DNA from: Chloroflexi bacterium HGW-Chloroflexi-2
GTDB taxonomy: Bacteria > Chloroflexota > Anaerolineae > Anaerolineales > Anaerolineaceae
Assembly (NCBI GenBank): GCA_002840735.1
Contig: PHBY01000004.1
Location: 124,001 to 188,000, forward strand
Reading direction: 5' to 3'
DNA length: 64,000 nucleotides
The position numbers and the translations under genes are program-made. Below are positions 8,782 through 17,090 of the stretch, in pieces (position 1 is the stretch's first letter; each line of letters starts with the position of its first letter). The notes beneath the pieces are model-generated. The model worked only from the letters and a program-made list of their open reading frames with translations. It was not told where the DNA came from and did no database searches.

Positions 8782-10868
8782 GTTTCACCTGTAATCGGGA
8801 TCGTAAACCAGAATTCTGAACCTCCACCGTCACGATCTCGAACACCAACCTGTCCTCCATGAGCTCTGACAATCGTCTGAGACACGGATAGACCCAATCC
8901 AGAACCTTTTTGCATTCTGCCATAATCGTCTTTATTTAAGACAAATCCAGAAAAGATTTTATTTCTATAGGGTTCAGGGACACCTTTACCTCGATCACTA
9001 ACACTGATTTCAATAAAACCATTCGTAATAGCTGCCTTTAATTCAATATCCTCATCACTGGGACCATATTTACTTGCGTTTGATATCATATTTAATAGAA
9101 CCTGATTAATTCTTCTTTCATCAATCATTACCAAAGGCAAATCTGGCTGAATATTGATAATTAATCGTTGACCATATTTTTTTAATAAAGGATCCATGGT
9201 TTCACAAGCGGTTCTCACCACATTGGTCAAATTTCCTGGATGCGGATTGACATGAAAACGTCCTGTTTCAATACTTGAACCTTCTAAAAGATTATCAATC
9301 AGGTTCTCTAAATTTAATGTACTTAGATGAATAGAATTAAGTAATTCCTGGGTTTCGGAAGGTGTCAAATCCCCTATTTCTTCCATTAATATTTCAATTG
9401 AAGCAGACAATGCCGTAAGCGGTGTGCGAAACTCATGGGTAATATTTCCCAGGAATGAACCTAACAAATGACTTAATGCCTCTTCTTCGTTAACATCCCG
9501 CAGTACCAATACCGTTTGAAAGTTACCAGAGCCATTCACCGGTAATTGAGTATTTGTGATGGAGAGAATACGATCTTCATTATTGTTAAGGATAAATTTT
9601 GATCGCAATTTTTCACCTTTTGGTGGAAGTAGTTCCAAGAAAGTAGTGGATTGGTCTGAAGCAATGAGAATGGAATTAATTGATTTACCAAGAACTTGAT
9701 CTTCTTTCCAACCGGTGATACGTTCAGCTCCGGGACTGAAATAATCGATATGGTCATTATCAAGAATAATGATTCCTTCAACAATGGATTCAAGCAGTAA
9801 ATCACTCCACTGTTTTTCTTTTTGTAAGGAAGATATCGCTTGTTCAATTCTGTTCCGAGATTTCTCTAAAACCTGAGATAGCTCAACAACTTCATGTAAT
9901 TTTGTTTTTATTATGATAGGCTCAGAGAGATCCAGTTGCTCGTACTGATTGGTGGCTTTAACTAATTGAGATAAGGGACGTTGAATGATTTGGGCTAAAA
10001 ATGCCCCAACTAACACAGAAACAAATACAACGAAGAGGATCACAATGGTCAAGAATAATTCCTGCTGGCGTTGATCTTGTTGAATACTGGTTATATCAAG
10101 TGCAACCTCAACCTCCAGACCTTTACTATTGAGAGGAAAATATGAAATGTAATATACATGCCCACCCATCTCATAAGATTCCTGGAATTCGACATCCGAG
10201 AATCTGGAAGGCAAGGTATGCAAGTTGGTTTTCACTGTATATAGATCACCAAAACTGGTAACGATGGCTTCTCCTTTATAAATAATTGAATGGTACAGGT
10301 CACAGGTATCACACATCTCCATTAATAATTGATCATCAAGCTGGATTCCCAGGATGAGAGTGGGGGATTCTGGATTTTTATCTAAAATTTTACGCCCGCG
10401 TAGCAACCAGACCTGTCTTTCGCCGTTATTAAAAGAGATCGTGTATATTGGATTCGTTTCAAGATTACAACTATTAATGGGAATAATATCTCCAGACACT
10501 GCAACGATTTTTCCTGAAACATCACAAACAATAATGGAGTTAATTTTGGGTATTCCATTGTGAATTCCAGATATGTGCTCCTGTAATAGTTCAGGATTAT
10601 CCAATTCATCTTTGACTTCAAATGCCAGATGGGATGAAGTTAATAACACCAGGTCTGTAAGTTGTTTTTCCTGAGTCTGATAAAAAGAACTGACCATGGA
10701 TAAACTCTGTTGCCGTTTTGCCGTTTCCAGATATCTGTAATTAATCCATAATGCAGTTAATCCTACTACGGTCACACTTAGAATCGTAAGTAAAGCAATA
10801 CTGGCTATAATTTGTGTTCGCAGAGAATAAGTATTAATTTTTATCTGAATATTACGGCCAAATATCAC
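8778..10868 (-). CDS. Membrane sensor histidine kinase (extracytoplasmic sensor, HAMP, PAS)
   Basis: 696 residues. TM1 at about 18-38, an extracytoplasmic sensing region of about 230 residues containing a CDVSGK segment, a CDTCD cluster and other Cys, and TM2 at about 275-297. These are followed by HAMP, a coiled linker, a PAS domain (GIIILDNDHIDYFSPGA), HisKA with the phospho-His in THEFRTPL, and HATPase_c with the N box NMISNASKYG, DRGKG and GSGLGLS. The start is GTG, supported by AGGAG 7 nt upstream. The Cys pairs in the sensor could detect redox state or metals; that is inference. It probably controls the adjacent cytochrome operon. Confidence 0.9.
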   Translation of the reverse strand: MIFGRNIQIKINTYSLRTQIIASIALLTILSVTVVGLTALWINYRYLETAKRQQSLSMVSSFYQTQEKQLTDLVLLTSSHLAFEVKDELDNPELLQEHISGIHNGIPKINSIIVCDVSGKIVAVSGDIIPINSCNLETNPIYTISFNNGERQVWLLRGRKILDKNPESPTLILGIQLDDQLLMEMCDTCDLYHSIIYKGEAIVTSFGDLYTVKTNLHTLPSRFSDVEFQESYEMGGHVYYISYFPLNSKGLEVEVALDITSIQQDQRQQELFLTIVILFVVFVSVLVGAFLAQIIQRPLSQLVKATNQYEQLDLSEPIIIKTKLHEVVELSQVLEKSRNRIEQAISSLQKEKQWSDLLLESIVEGIIILDNDHIDYFSPGAERITGWKEDQVLGKSINSILIASDQSTTFLELLPPKGEKLRSKFILNNNEDRILSITNTQLPVNGSGNFQTVLVLRDVNEEEALSHLLGSFLGNITHEFRTPLTALSASIEILMEEIGDLTPSETQELLNSIHLSTLNLENLIDNLLEGSSIETGRFHVNPHPGNLTNVVRTACETMDPLLKKYGQRLIINIQPDLPLVMIDERRINQVLLNMISNASKYGPSDEDIELKAAITNGFIEISVSDRGKGVPEPYRNKIFSGFVLNKDDYGRMQKGSGLGLSVSQTIVRAHGGQVGVRDRDGGGSEFWFTIPITGET

Positions 10869-11244
10869 AAAAAGCTCCTGAATTTCAAGCCATGAAAATC
10901 ATTAAATTCATAAAGGTGAGGAAGATAACTGATTAATTTTACATTAAAAAATCTTTATCTAAGTTGATTGATGAGCATCAAATGATTTTAGTGAAAAAGA
11001 CCAGGTCATAATGCACGGTTTGTAATGCGTGATTATTAGACCAGATAAACTATATTATCAATTCTGTGGTAAGATTAGTTGTTTCAGTTGATTAATTTGA
11101 GTTTTCAACGGGCCAGGGTTCTACCTGGTTTTATTTTGTAAAGAACCGCTCTTGATAATTTAATGGTGTAACCGAATTTCGGAGCTATGGAGCGGGCGCA
11201 AATGAATGTTTGCGTAAATAGCGATACCATTGAAGGATATTATC
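10869..11244 (+). other. Divergent intergenic region and structured helicase leader
   Basis: 376 nt separate the kinase start from the helicase start. Near the helicase there are two hairpins: CCAGG (11113-11117) with CCTGG (11124-11128), followed by TTTTATTTT, and CGCAAA with TTTGCG around 11196-11214. The first resembles a weak attenuator. A long structured 5' leader is common for DEAD-box helicase genes that autoregulate. No gene is visible in this stretch. Confidence 0.4.
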
Positions 11245-12456
11245 GTGAGTTTTAAAATTTTTTCGTTTCCCCCGCAGATTAATGCAGGGATATCAGCGGC
11301 TGGATATAATACGCCAACCCCCATTCAATCACAAACCATTCCGGCGATCCTTAGTGGTAAGGATATCTTTGGTCTGGCACAGACAGGCACTGGAAAAACG
11401 GCTGCATTTGTTTTGCCCATTTTGGATCGATTAATGAAAGGTCCACGAGGAAAAATACGTGCTTTGATCCTCTCACCAACCCGAGAACTTGCTGAGCAAA
11501 CTCATCAAGCGATCAAGCAACTAGGCAGACAGACCGGCTTACGTAGCATGACGATTTACGGTGGTGTCAGCGCATCATCTCAGATCAGAGCTTTGCGTGC
11601 CGGTGTGGAGATTGTTGTGGCTTGCCCAGGCAGATTATTGGATCTCAAACAACAACGTGCTATTAACATGAATAATATCGAATTTCTGGTTCTGGATGAA
11701 GCTGACCAAATGTTTGATATGGGATTCTTACTATCCATACGCAAGATCATTTCTTTTATACCAACTGCTCGGCAGACATTATTATTCTCAGCAACGATGC
11801 CAGTCGAAATTCGAAAGTTGGCAACAGAAATGCTGAACAATCCTGTGACTTTTGAGATCAGCATCACAAAACCGATTGAGACTATCAGCCATGCTATATA
11901 TTCGATCGATCAATCTCAGAAGCTGGATATGTTATTACACCTTTTGACCGAAAGTGATAATGGCAAGGTTCTGGTTTTTACACGCACAAAACACCGTGCA
12001 AAAAAACTCGCCATCCAATTATCCCAGGCAGGATATAAATCTACCTCATTACAGGGCAACCTATCCCAGGCAAAACGGGATGAAGCCATGAACGCATTTA
12101 GAAAAGGTCACGTCAAGATTTTGGTAGCAACCGATATCGCTGCGCGTGGAATCGACGTGTCTCAAGTATCCCATGTAATCAACTTTGATATTCCCGATAC
12201 GGTAGATGCTTACACTCATCGCACGGGTCGTACCGGTCGCATGGAAAATCTGGGTACAGCACTGACGTTCGTAACAAGAGAAGATTTACAGATGGTTCGT
12301 TCCATTGAAAGAGTTCTCGGCGAGCGGCTTGAACGTCGTGATACCAGTATATTCAATCTATCCCGGAATTCAGAAAGTCAAAAAACTTTCAATCGAGAAG
12401 ATCGACCAGCAGCACGGAAAAACCATAATCGCCAAAACGCTTATGCTGGTTATTAA
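11245..12456 (+). CDS. DEAD-box ATP-dependent RNA helicase
   Basis: About 403 residues with the complete DEAD-box set: Q motif (TPIQSQTIP), motif I AQTGTGKT, Ia PTRELAEQ, II DEAD, III SAT, IV VFTRTK, V ATDIAARGID and VI HRTGRTGR. The short C-terminal tail is basic (RPAARKNHNRQN), as in RhlE/CshA-type enzymes. It unwinds or remodels RNA in cold adaptation, ribosome assembly or mRNA decay. The start was placed at GTG 11245, 7 nt after AAGGA, instead of the upstream in-frame TTG at 11230. It appears to be a single-gene transcript. Confidence 0.92.
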   Translation: MSFKIFSFPPQINAGISAAGYNTPTPIQSQTIPAILSGKDIFGLAQTGTGKTAAFVLPILDRLMKGPRGKIRALILSPTRELAEQTHQAIKQLGRQTGLRSMTIYGGVSASSQIRALRAGVEIVVACPGRLLDLKQQRAINMNNIEFLVLDEADQMFDMGFLLSIRKIISFIPTARQTLLFSATMPVEIRKLATEMLNNPVTFEISITKPIETISHAIYSIDQSQKLDMLLHLLTESDNGKVLVFTRTKHRAKKLAIQLSQAGYKSTSLQGNLSQAKRDEAMNAFRKGHVKILVATDIAARGIDVSQVSHVINFDIPDTVDAYTHRTGRTGRMENLGTALTFVTREDLQMVRSIERVLGERLERRDTSIFNLSRNSESQKTFNREDRPAARKNHNRQNAYAGY

Positions 12457-12469
12457 ATATAGTTAAGAA

Positions 12470-12504
12470 AATGGTCAAGGTGGAAATCTTCGATCTTGAC
12501 CATT
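12470..12504. terminator. Hairpin between converging genes
   Basis: 10-nt perfect arms AATGGTCAAG (12470-12479) and CTTGACCATT (12495-12504) lie between the helicase and the minus-strand lipoprotein. On the minus strand the stem is followed by TTTCTTAA, weakly terminator-like. Confidence 0.5.
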
Positions 12505-12528
12505 CAAACACTCTGTAATTTAAGTAAA

Positions 12529-13164
12529 TCACACCGATGTATATGTAAATGTAGCATACCCACCCGGTATGGCTAACCCCTGATTATTATATAGCTGGAA
12601 TGTGAAGGTGTGGTCACCATACCATTCCGAACCAAATGCCCAAAAATCAAATTCAACTTTTTCACCTGGGGGGACTGATGTATTAATGCTGGCTTCTAAT
12701 TGAACAGTAACTTCACCGGTGTAGCTGACTAATTTCACATTGGTGCCTGGCTCCCAAGCTGTAGTACCGGAATTGCGAAAACCGAGTGCTATACCAAATC
12801 TTTCATTTCCCACATATTCACGCTTATTCTCCGGATAAGATACTACATATAAGAGCGATGCTGAATAGGCTGGTTGCTGTGTGGCAGTTTCCGAGGGGAC
12901 AATGGTTTCCGTGGGCGTTCCAGTTGCTGGAATCGAGGTTGCTGTTGGTGGAATCTGTGTTTTGGTTGGTAATGGTGTCTTGGTTGGATTGAGCAGGGCA
13001 GCTTGTGTATTTTGGACGTTAATTGTTTCAACCACTGCAGCAACAATGGTAGAATGATCCTGCGTCGGGACTGGCATCGGGGCTTGAGTACATCCAACTA
13101 AAAGACTGAAGGATAATGCAACGAATAGAAAGAAATTGCTGTGAATCGTGTAGGAAGATTTCAT
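12529..13164 (-). CDS. Lipoprotein with NBR1-type Ig-like domain
   Basis: About 211 residues from the preferred ATG at 13164 (GGTGAG 4 nt upstream); an in-frame ATG at 13242 would add 26 residues. The signal peptide ends in the lipobox SLLVGC, so the protein should be lipid-anchored outside the membrane. A Thr/Pro-rich linker (about 70-110) follows. Residues about 120-211 resemble the NBR1 'next to BRCA1' Ig-like domain (FRNSGTTAWEPG, PPGEKVEF), frequently found in Chloroflexi surface proteins. The domain binds ligands in eukaryotic NBR1; here its ligand is unknown. Confidence 0.75.
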   Translation of the reverse strand: MKSSYTIHSNFFLFVALSFSLLVGCTQAPMPVPTQDHSTIVAAVVETINVQNTQAALLNPTKTPLPTKTQIPPTATSIPATGTPTETIVPSETATQQPAYSASLLYVVSYPENKREYVGNERFGIALGFRNSGTTAWEPGTNVKLVSYTGEVTVQLEASINTSVPPGEKVEFDFWAFGSEWYGDHTFTFQLYNNQGLAIPGGYATFTYTSV

Positions 13165-13420
13165 AATGCTCACCGTCATTAAAATTGTAAGACCGTATGA
13201 TACCATAATTCCTAAAACAGGATGACGTTCGCGAAAATTCATATTTAAAAAACAACCAATCCAGAAAAGAATATTGGATGGGTGAATATAAAAACCAGAT
13301 CACATCTTCAGTGATCTAGAAGTAATCCTAATTTATCATTTTCTTAAAATGAAATTTTGAGTTTTATGAATAAAATCTATTAGGTATTTAATTGATAAAA
13401 ACTAAAAAATATTGCTTTCT

Positions 13421-13864
13421 CTATTGGCCATATCCGTATCCAAAAATATATTTTTCCATACTTTGGATTTGGAGATCTTTATCATCAATGCTTATTCTGA
13501 CAACGTCCCCGATACTGATCAGACCAACCAATTTTTCATTTTCAATGACTGGCAGGTGACGGATTTTAGAGCTTGACATTAATGCCATGCATTCATCGAT
13601 TGTCTCATCAGGGGAAATAACAAAAACATCTTTTGTCATTAATTCGCTGACTGGAACATCTAAACTCAAATTCCTGGTCTTAGCAACTTTACGAGCAAAA
13701 TCTCGTTCAGAAAATATCCCAGCAATCTTCTCGTCTTCCATGACAAGAACAGCTCCAATCCCCTTTTCAGCCATCAATTCTAAAACATTGATAAGTGGTG
13801 TGTCTTTTTTGACAGTATAAACATCATTTCCTTTGATTTGTAAAATCGTAGATACAAAATTCAT
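13421..13864 (-). CDS. CBS-domain pair protein
   Basis: 147 residues comprising two CBS domains (about 8-60 and 73-125), with motifs GAVLVMEDEKIAGIFSERD and RHLPVIENEKLVGLISIGD. Stand-alone CBS pairs bind adenosine nucleotides and act as energy sensors, but no effector is attached. The start is supported by GGAGGG upstream. It is flanked by long non-coding stretches and looks monocistronic. Confidence 0.88.
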   Translation of the reverse strand: MNFVSTILQIKGNDVYTVKKDTPLINVLELMAEKGIGAVLVMEDEKIAGIFSERDFARKVAKTRNLSLDVPVSELMTKDVFVISPDETIDECMALMSSSKIRHLPVIENEKLVGLISIGDVVRISIDDKDLQIQSMEKYIFGYGYGQ

Positions 13865-14202
13865 TTTTCCCTCCGTTGACTGGGTAGATAAAGTGGTAAT
13901 CAGGATTGGATAAAAAACATATAGCTGATGCGAATAACCGATAATTTTTTATACGTAATTTGTGATTGTTCGTTGAATCGAGTTGGAAGAGTGTGTTGTC
14001 GAGGAAAATTTTTTCAAGTTTGGTGTGAAAAAAAATTTAATTACGTTGTAAAGGAAAATTAAATTTTGCCCAAAACACAATTACATATATTTTAGATTAA
14101 TTGATTTTCAAATGCAAATTAAATTCTTGTATTTTTTTTGGAAAAATTTTACTTGTCCATTTTTTCACAAAATTTTTGTGTCCTTTCAATAATTAATGGT
14201 CT

Positions 14203-14240
14203 GGGTGATTTTGGCAGGCGCACGCCTGCCAAAATCACCC
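14203..14240. repeat. 18-bp perfect inverted repeat in a 700-nt gene-free stretch
   Basis: Arms 14203-14220 (GGGTGATTTTGGCAGGCG) and 14223-14240 are exact reverse complements, with 2 nt between them. The repeat is markedly more GC-rich than the surrounding A/T-rich sequence. It lies in the 703-nt gap 13865-14567, which otherwise holds only A/T runs and, at its right end, the LacI promoter. No T-tract follows on either strand, so an ordinary intrinsic terminator is unlikely. Confidence 0.75.
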
Positions 14241-14477
14241 GCTTGCCCCGATTTATTGAGATGATACAATTTTTTGTATATGTTAATACATGAGATCAAT
14301 AAAAAATCCAGAAGAAATGAGCACTCTATTATTGTTAACCTCCAATGCCTAGAATGCGGATTGAGGATGAAACTCTTAACACATTATTGAAAGGCTCCTA
14401 ACCGGAATTCAAAAACCGCCAAAACCTGTAATGTATTGAAAATTATCATTGGCTGAAATATTGAACAAAATTGGTTA

Positions 14478-14533
14478 TTGACAATTACTCTTTAGTTTTG
14501 TATTATTATGTTACCGGTAACGTTACCGGTAAC
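14478..14533 (+). promoter_or_regulatory. Sigma70-type promoter with two abutting LacI-family operators
   Basis: -35 TTGACA (14478-14483), 17-nt spacer, -10 TATTAT (14501-14506). Directly downstream are two contiguous copies of the perfect palindrome GTTACCGGTAAC (14510-14521 and 14522-14533). They cover the transcription start, as expected for repression. The regulator gene starts 34 nt later, so autoregulation is likely. Confidence 0.85.
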
Positions 14534-14567
14534 ATTTCAAATTTTGATTGAATGATCTCTACAAACT

Positions 14568-15584
14568 ATGAAAGAATCTCATCCAACTATCCGTGATGTC
14601 GCGCGTCTTGCTGGTGTTTCGCATCAAACAGTATCGCGCGTTATTAATAATATTGAGAATGTAAAACCAGAAACTCGCAAAAAAGTTGAATCTGCGATTA
14701 AGAGGCTAGATTACAGACCGAGTGCGATTGCCCGTTCTATGGCACGTGGAAAAACCAGAACTTTGGCCTGTATCGCCCCAAATCTGACGGATTATACCTT
14801 TGCCAGTATTATTGAAGGAGCCGAACAAGAAGCCCGTAATAAGGGGTACTTCATTCTGTCTTCCTCTGCTGCTGATGCTGATTCATTTGCCGATTTGATT
14901 ATTGAACTGGTTGGTTATCGGAGGATTGATGGTCTCATCGTAATTAACCCCTATGTGGATAATCGATATGAGTATATTCCTGATAATTTTCCAACCATTT
15001 TTGTTGGTGATGATTCGAATAATAAAGATATCGGTTGGGTAGCATTGGATGATGAAGCTGCGGGAAAATTAGCAGTTCAACATCTGTTAGACCTGGGGCA
15101 TCGTGAGATTTTATGTATTAAAGGTATAGAAACGGATGCTTGTACACAGGACCGCACAAAAGGGTATTGCAAGGCTCTTGAAGAAGCACAGATCCAATTT
15201 GAGGAAAGACTCATCATGACTGGTGATTGGACAGCTACCTCCGGTTACCATGATATTAAAAAGGCTTTAGAGGAAAAAATTCCATTTTCAGCTGTTTTTG
15301 CCCAAAACGATCGGATGGCGATTGGAGCTATTCGTGCTATTCGTGATTCCGGATACCAGGTTCCGGATGATTATTCCGTCATCGGTTTTGATGACATGCC
15401 ATTGGCTTCCTACTTTGATCCGCCTTTAACTACAATTCACCAGGATATTAATCGGATAGGTCAGGAAGCCGCGCTCATGTTGATTACAAAGGTTGATCAA
15501 CCAGAACAAAAAATAATTTCTCATCGTGTTCCTGTTCACTTGATCAAGCGAAAATCAACAGCTCCTTTTATTGACAGGAGGTGA
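14568..15584 (+). CDS. LacI-family transcriptional regulator, sugar locus 1
   Basis: 338 residues. The N-terminal LacI helix-turn-helix (TIRDVARLAGVSHQTVSRVI) and hinge helix are followed by a periplasmic-binding-like sugar-sensing domain (VIGFDDMPLASYFDPPLTTI). Recognition-helix residues after VS are H-Q-T. The gene sits behind a promoter with twin GTTACCGGTAAC operators and heads the ABC transporter operon. Its effector is probably a sugar handled by this locus, perhaps an alpha-galactoside given the alpha-galactosidase downstream. The last codons overlap an AGGAGGTGA element. Confidence 0.9.
   Translation: MKESHPTIRDVARLAGVSHQTVSRVINNIENVKPETRKKVESAIKRLDYRPSAIARSMARGKTRTLACIAPNLTDYTFASIIEGAEQEARNKGYFILSSSAADADSFADLIIELVGYRRIDGLIVINPYVDNRYEYIPDNFPTIFVGDDSNNKDIGWVALDDEAAGKLAVQHLLDLGHREILCIKGIETDACTQDRTKGYCKALEEAQIQFEERLIMTGDWTATSGYHDIKKALEEKIPFSAVFAQNDRMAIGAIRAIRDSGYQVPDDYSVIGFDDMPLASYFDPPLTTIHQDINRIGQEAALMLITKVDQPEQKIISHRVPVHLIKRKSTAPFIDRR
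15576..15584 (+). promoter_or_regulatory. Extended Shine-Dalgarno-like element upstream of binding protein 1
   Basis: AGGAGGTGA matches the anti-Shine-Dalgarno end of 16S rRNA, overlaps the LacI stop codon and lies about 80 nt before the binding-protein ATG, which has its own RBS (AAGGAGAAG). The same element occurs at a similar distance before the other two binding-protein genes. Confidence 0.5.
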
Positions 15585-15661
15585 AAGGTAACTAAAGATA
15601 TTTGTCGTAAATCCATTTAATTAAATTACAAATCCAAAAATATTATAAGGAGAAGTAAAAG

Positions 15662-16999
15662 ATGAATCAAAAGTTTATTGCAAGTTTGATCGTTGTTTTG
15701 GTGACATTCAGTATGTTATTGGCTGCCTGTCAACCAGCCCCAGCTGCTGCACCTGAAGAACCAGTTCAGCCCGCGGCAGAAGAAATTACATTGCGTTGGC
15801 GTACTCGTCCAGATAATCAGGCTGAGATTGATGTTTATTCATCAGTGAGCGCAGAATTGGATGGAGCGATGGAAGGGGTCACTTTAGTTTATGAGCCAGG
15901 TGGTTCTGAAACTTCCAGTTATCAGGATGTTCTCAAAACTGAAATTGGCGCCGGCACGGCCCCAGATGTGTTCTGGATTCCAGGTACCGACATTGCAGAC
16001 TTTGCCACTCGTGGTTTAATTATGGATCTGAAAAGTATGGCTGATAAAACTGATGGCTTCAAAACAACAGATTTCTATTCAGGCCCTATGTATCACATGA
16101 CTTTCAACCCAACAACAGGAAAAACAGGTGAAGCTTTATGGGGATTGCCACGCGATGTATCCACCTTCGTTTTATATTTGAATCTGGATTTGATCGCAGA
16201 AGCTGGTGCTGATGACCCACGTGAATTGGCTAAAGCAGGAAAATGGGATTGGGATGCTTTCCTCGATGTTTCCAAGAAAGTAAGCGAACTTGGTTCTGAT
16301 GTGTATGGTTATGGTGCAAATGCCTGGTGGGGTCCTTATGGTGTTTGGATCAACTCAGCTGGTGGTGGATTCTTCAATGCAGACCGGACAGCATGCGCGC
16401 TGGATACTCCGGAAGCAATTGAAGGTTTAACTTTTGAACGCAAACTTTATGTGGAAGAAAAAGTTGCTGTTCCTTATGGTGAGGATAGTGAACCTCCATT
16501 CTTAGCTGGGAAAGTTGGTATGTTCCAAAATGGCCGCTGGGCAACTCCAGGCACTCGCGCCAATGCTAATTTTACCTGGGATGTCGTGGAATTACCAATG
16601 GGACCTGAAGGAATGGGAAACTGGTTATTCTGGGGTGCATATGTGGTCAATGCGAAGACACAACATCCTGAAGAAGCCTGGAAATTAGTGCAAATGTTGA
16701 CAACTGCAGAAACCCAGGGAAAGATTTCTGCTCTGGGAACGAATATTCCCAGTCGTGTAAGTCAAGCTGCTTTAGACTCTTTCCTTACCTTTACACCTCC
16801 TGACAATAACCAGGCCTTCCTCAATGGTATTGCAGAAGCAAGTAATCCAACAGCTGAAGGACCATTATGGGCTGGAAGTTGGCCGAATTATGACTCAATA
16901 ATGGGTCCGATGATCTCTAAAGTTCTCAATGGTGAGATGACCATTGATGAATATAAACAGAGCATCTGTGTAGAAGCAAACAAAGCCTTTACTCAATAA
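15662..16999 (+). CDS. ABC sugar-binding lipoprotein, locus 1
   Basis: 445 residues. A signal peptide with lipobox LLAAC places the protein on the outer face of the cytoplasmic membrane, followed by a Pro/Ala-rich linker. The rest is a type-1 extracellular solute-binding domain of the MalE/UgpB kind (GTAPDVFWIPG, GLPRDVSTFVLYLNLDL, GKVGMFQNGRW, AWKLVQML). It should deliver an oligosaccharide to the permeases that follow. A strong intercistronic hairpin lies 13 nt after the stop codon, as is common where the binding protein is made in excess. The substrate is not determined by sequence; alpha-galactosides are suggested by context. Confidence 0.9.
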   Translation: MNQKFIASLIVVLVTFSMLLAACQPAPAAAPEEPVQPAAEEITLRWRTRPDNQAEIDVYSSVSAELDGAMEGVTLVYEPGGSETSSYQDVLKTEIGAGTAPDVFWIPGTDIADFATRGLIMDLKSMADKTDGFKTTDFYSGPMYHMTFNPTTGKTGEALWGLPRDVSTFVLYLNLDLIAEAGADDPRELAKAGKWDWDAFLDVSKKVSELGSDVYGYGANAWWGPYGVWINSAGGGFFNADRTACALDTPEAIEGLTFERKLYVEEKVAVPYGEDSEPPFLAGKVGMFQNGRWATPGTRANANFTWDVVELPMGPEGMGNWLFWGAYVVNAKTQHPEEAWKLVQMLTTAETQGKISALGTNIPSRVSQAALDSFLTFTPPDNNQAFLNGIAEASNPTAEGPLWAGSWPNYDSIMGPMISKVLNGEMTIDEYKQSICVEANKAFTQ

Positions 17000-17012
17000 T
17001 TCAATAAATCGA

Positions 17013-17045
17013 ACATCTCCTCCCTTTATTTTAGGGAGGAGATGT
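17013..17045 (+). terminator. Intercistronic hairpin after binding protein 1
   Basis: Perfect 13-nt arms ACATCTCCTCCCT (17013-17025) and AGGGAGGAGATGT (17033-17045) with 7-nt loop TTATTTT. There is no long T-tract after it, so it is more likely an RNA-stabilising or partial-termination stem than a full terminator. Confidence 0.7.
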
Positions 17046-17090
17046 CTGAATTTTCATTAATTCTCAAAGATTCAATCCTTGGAGGTCACT

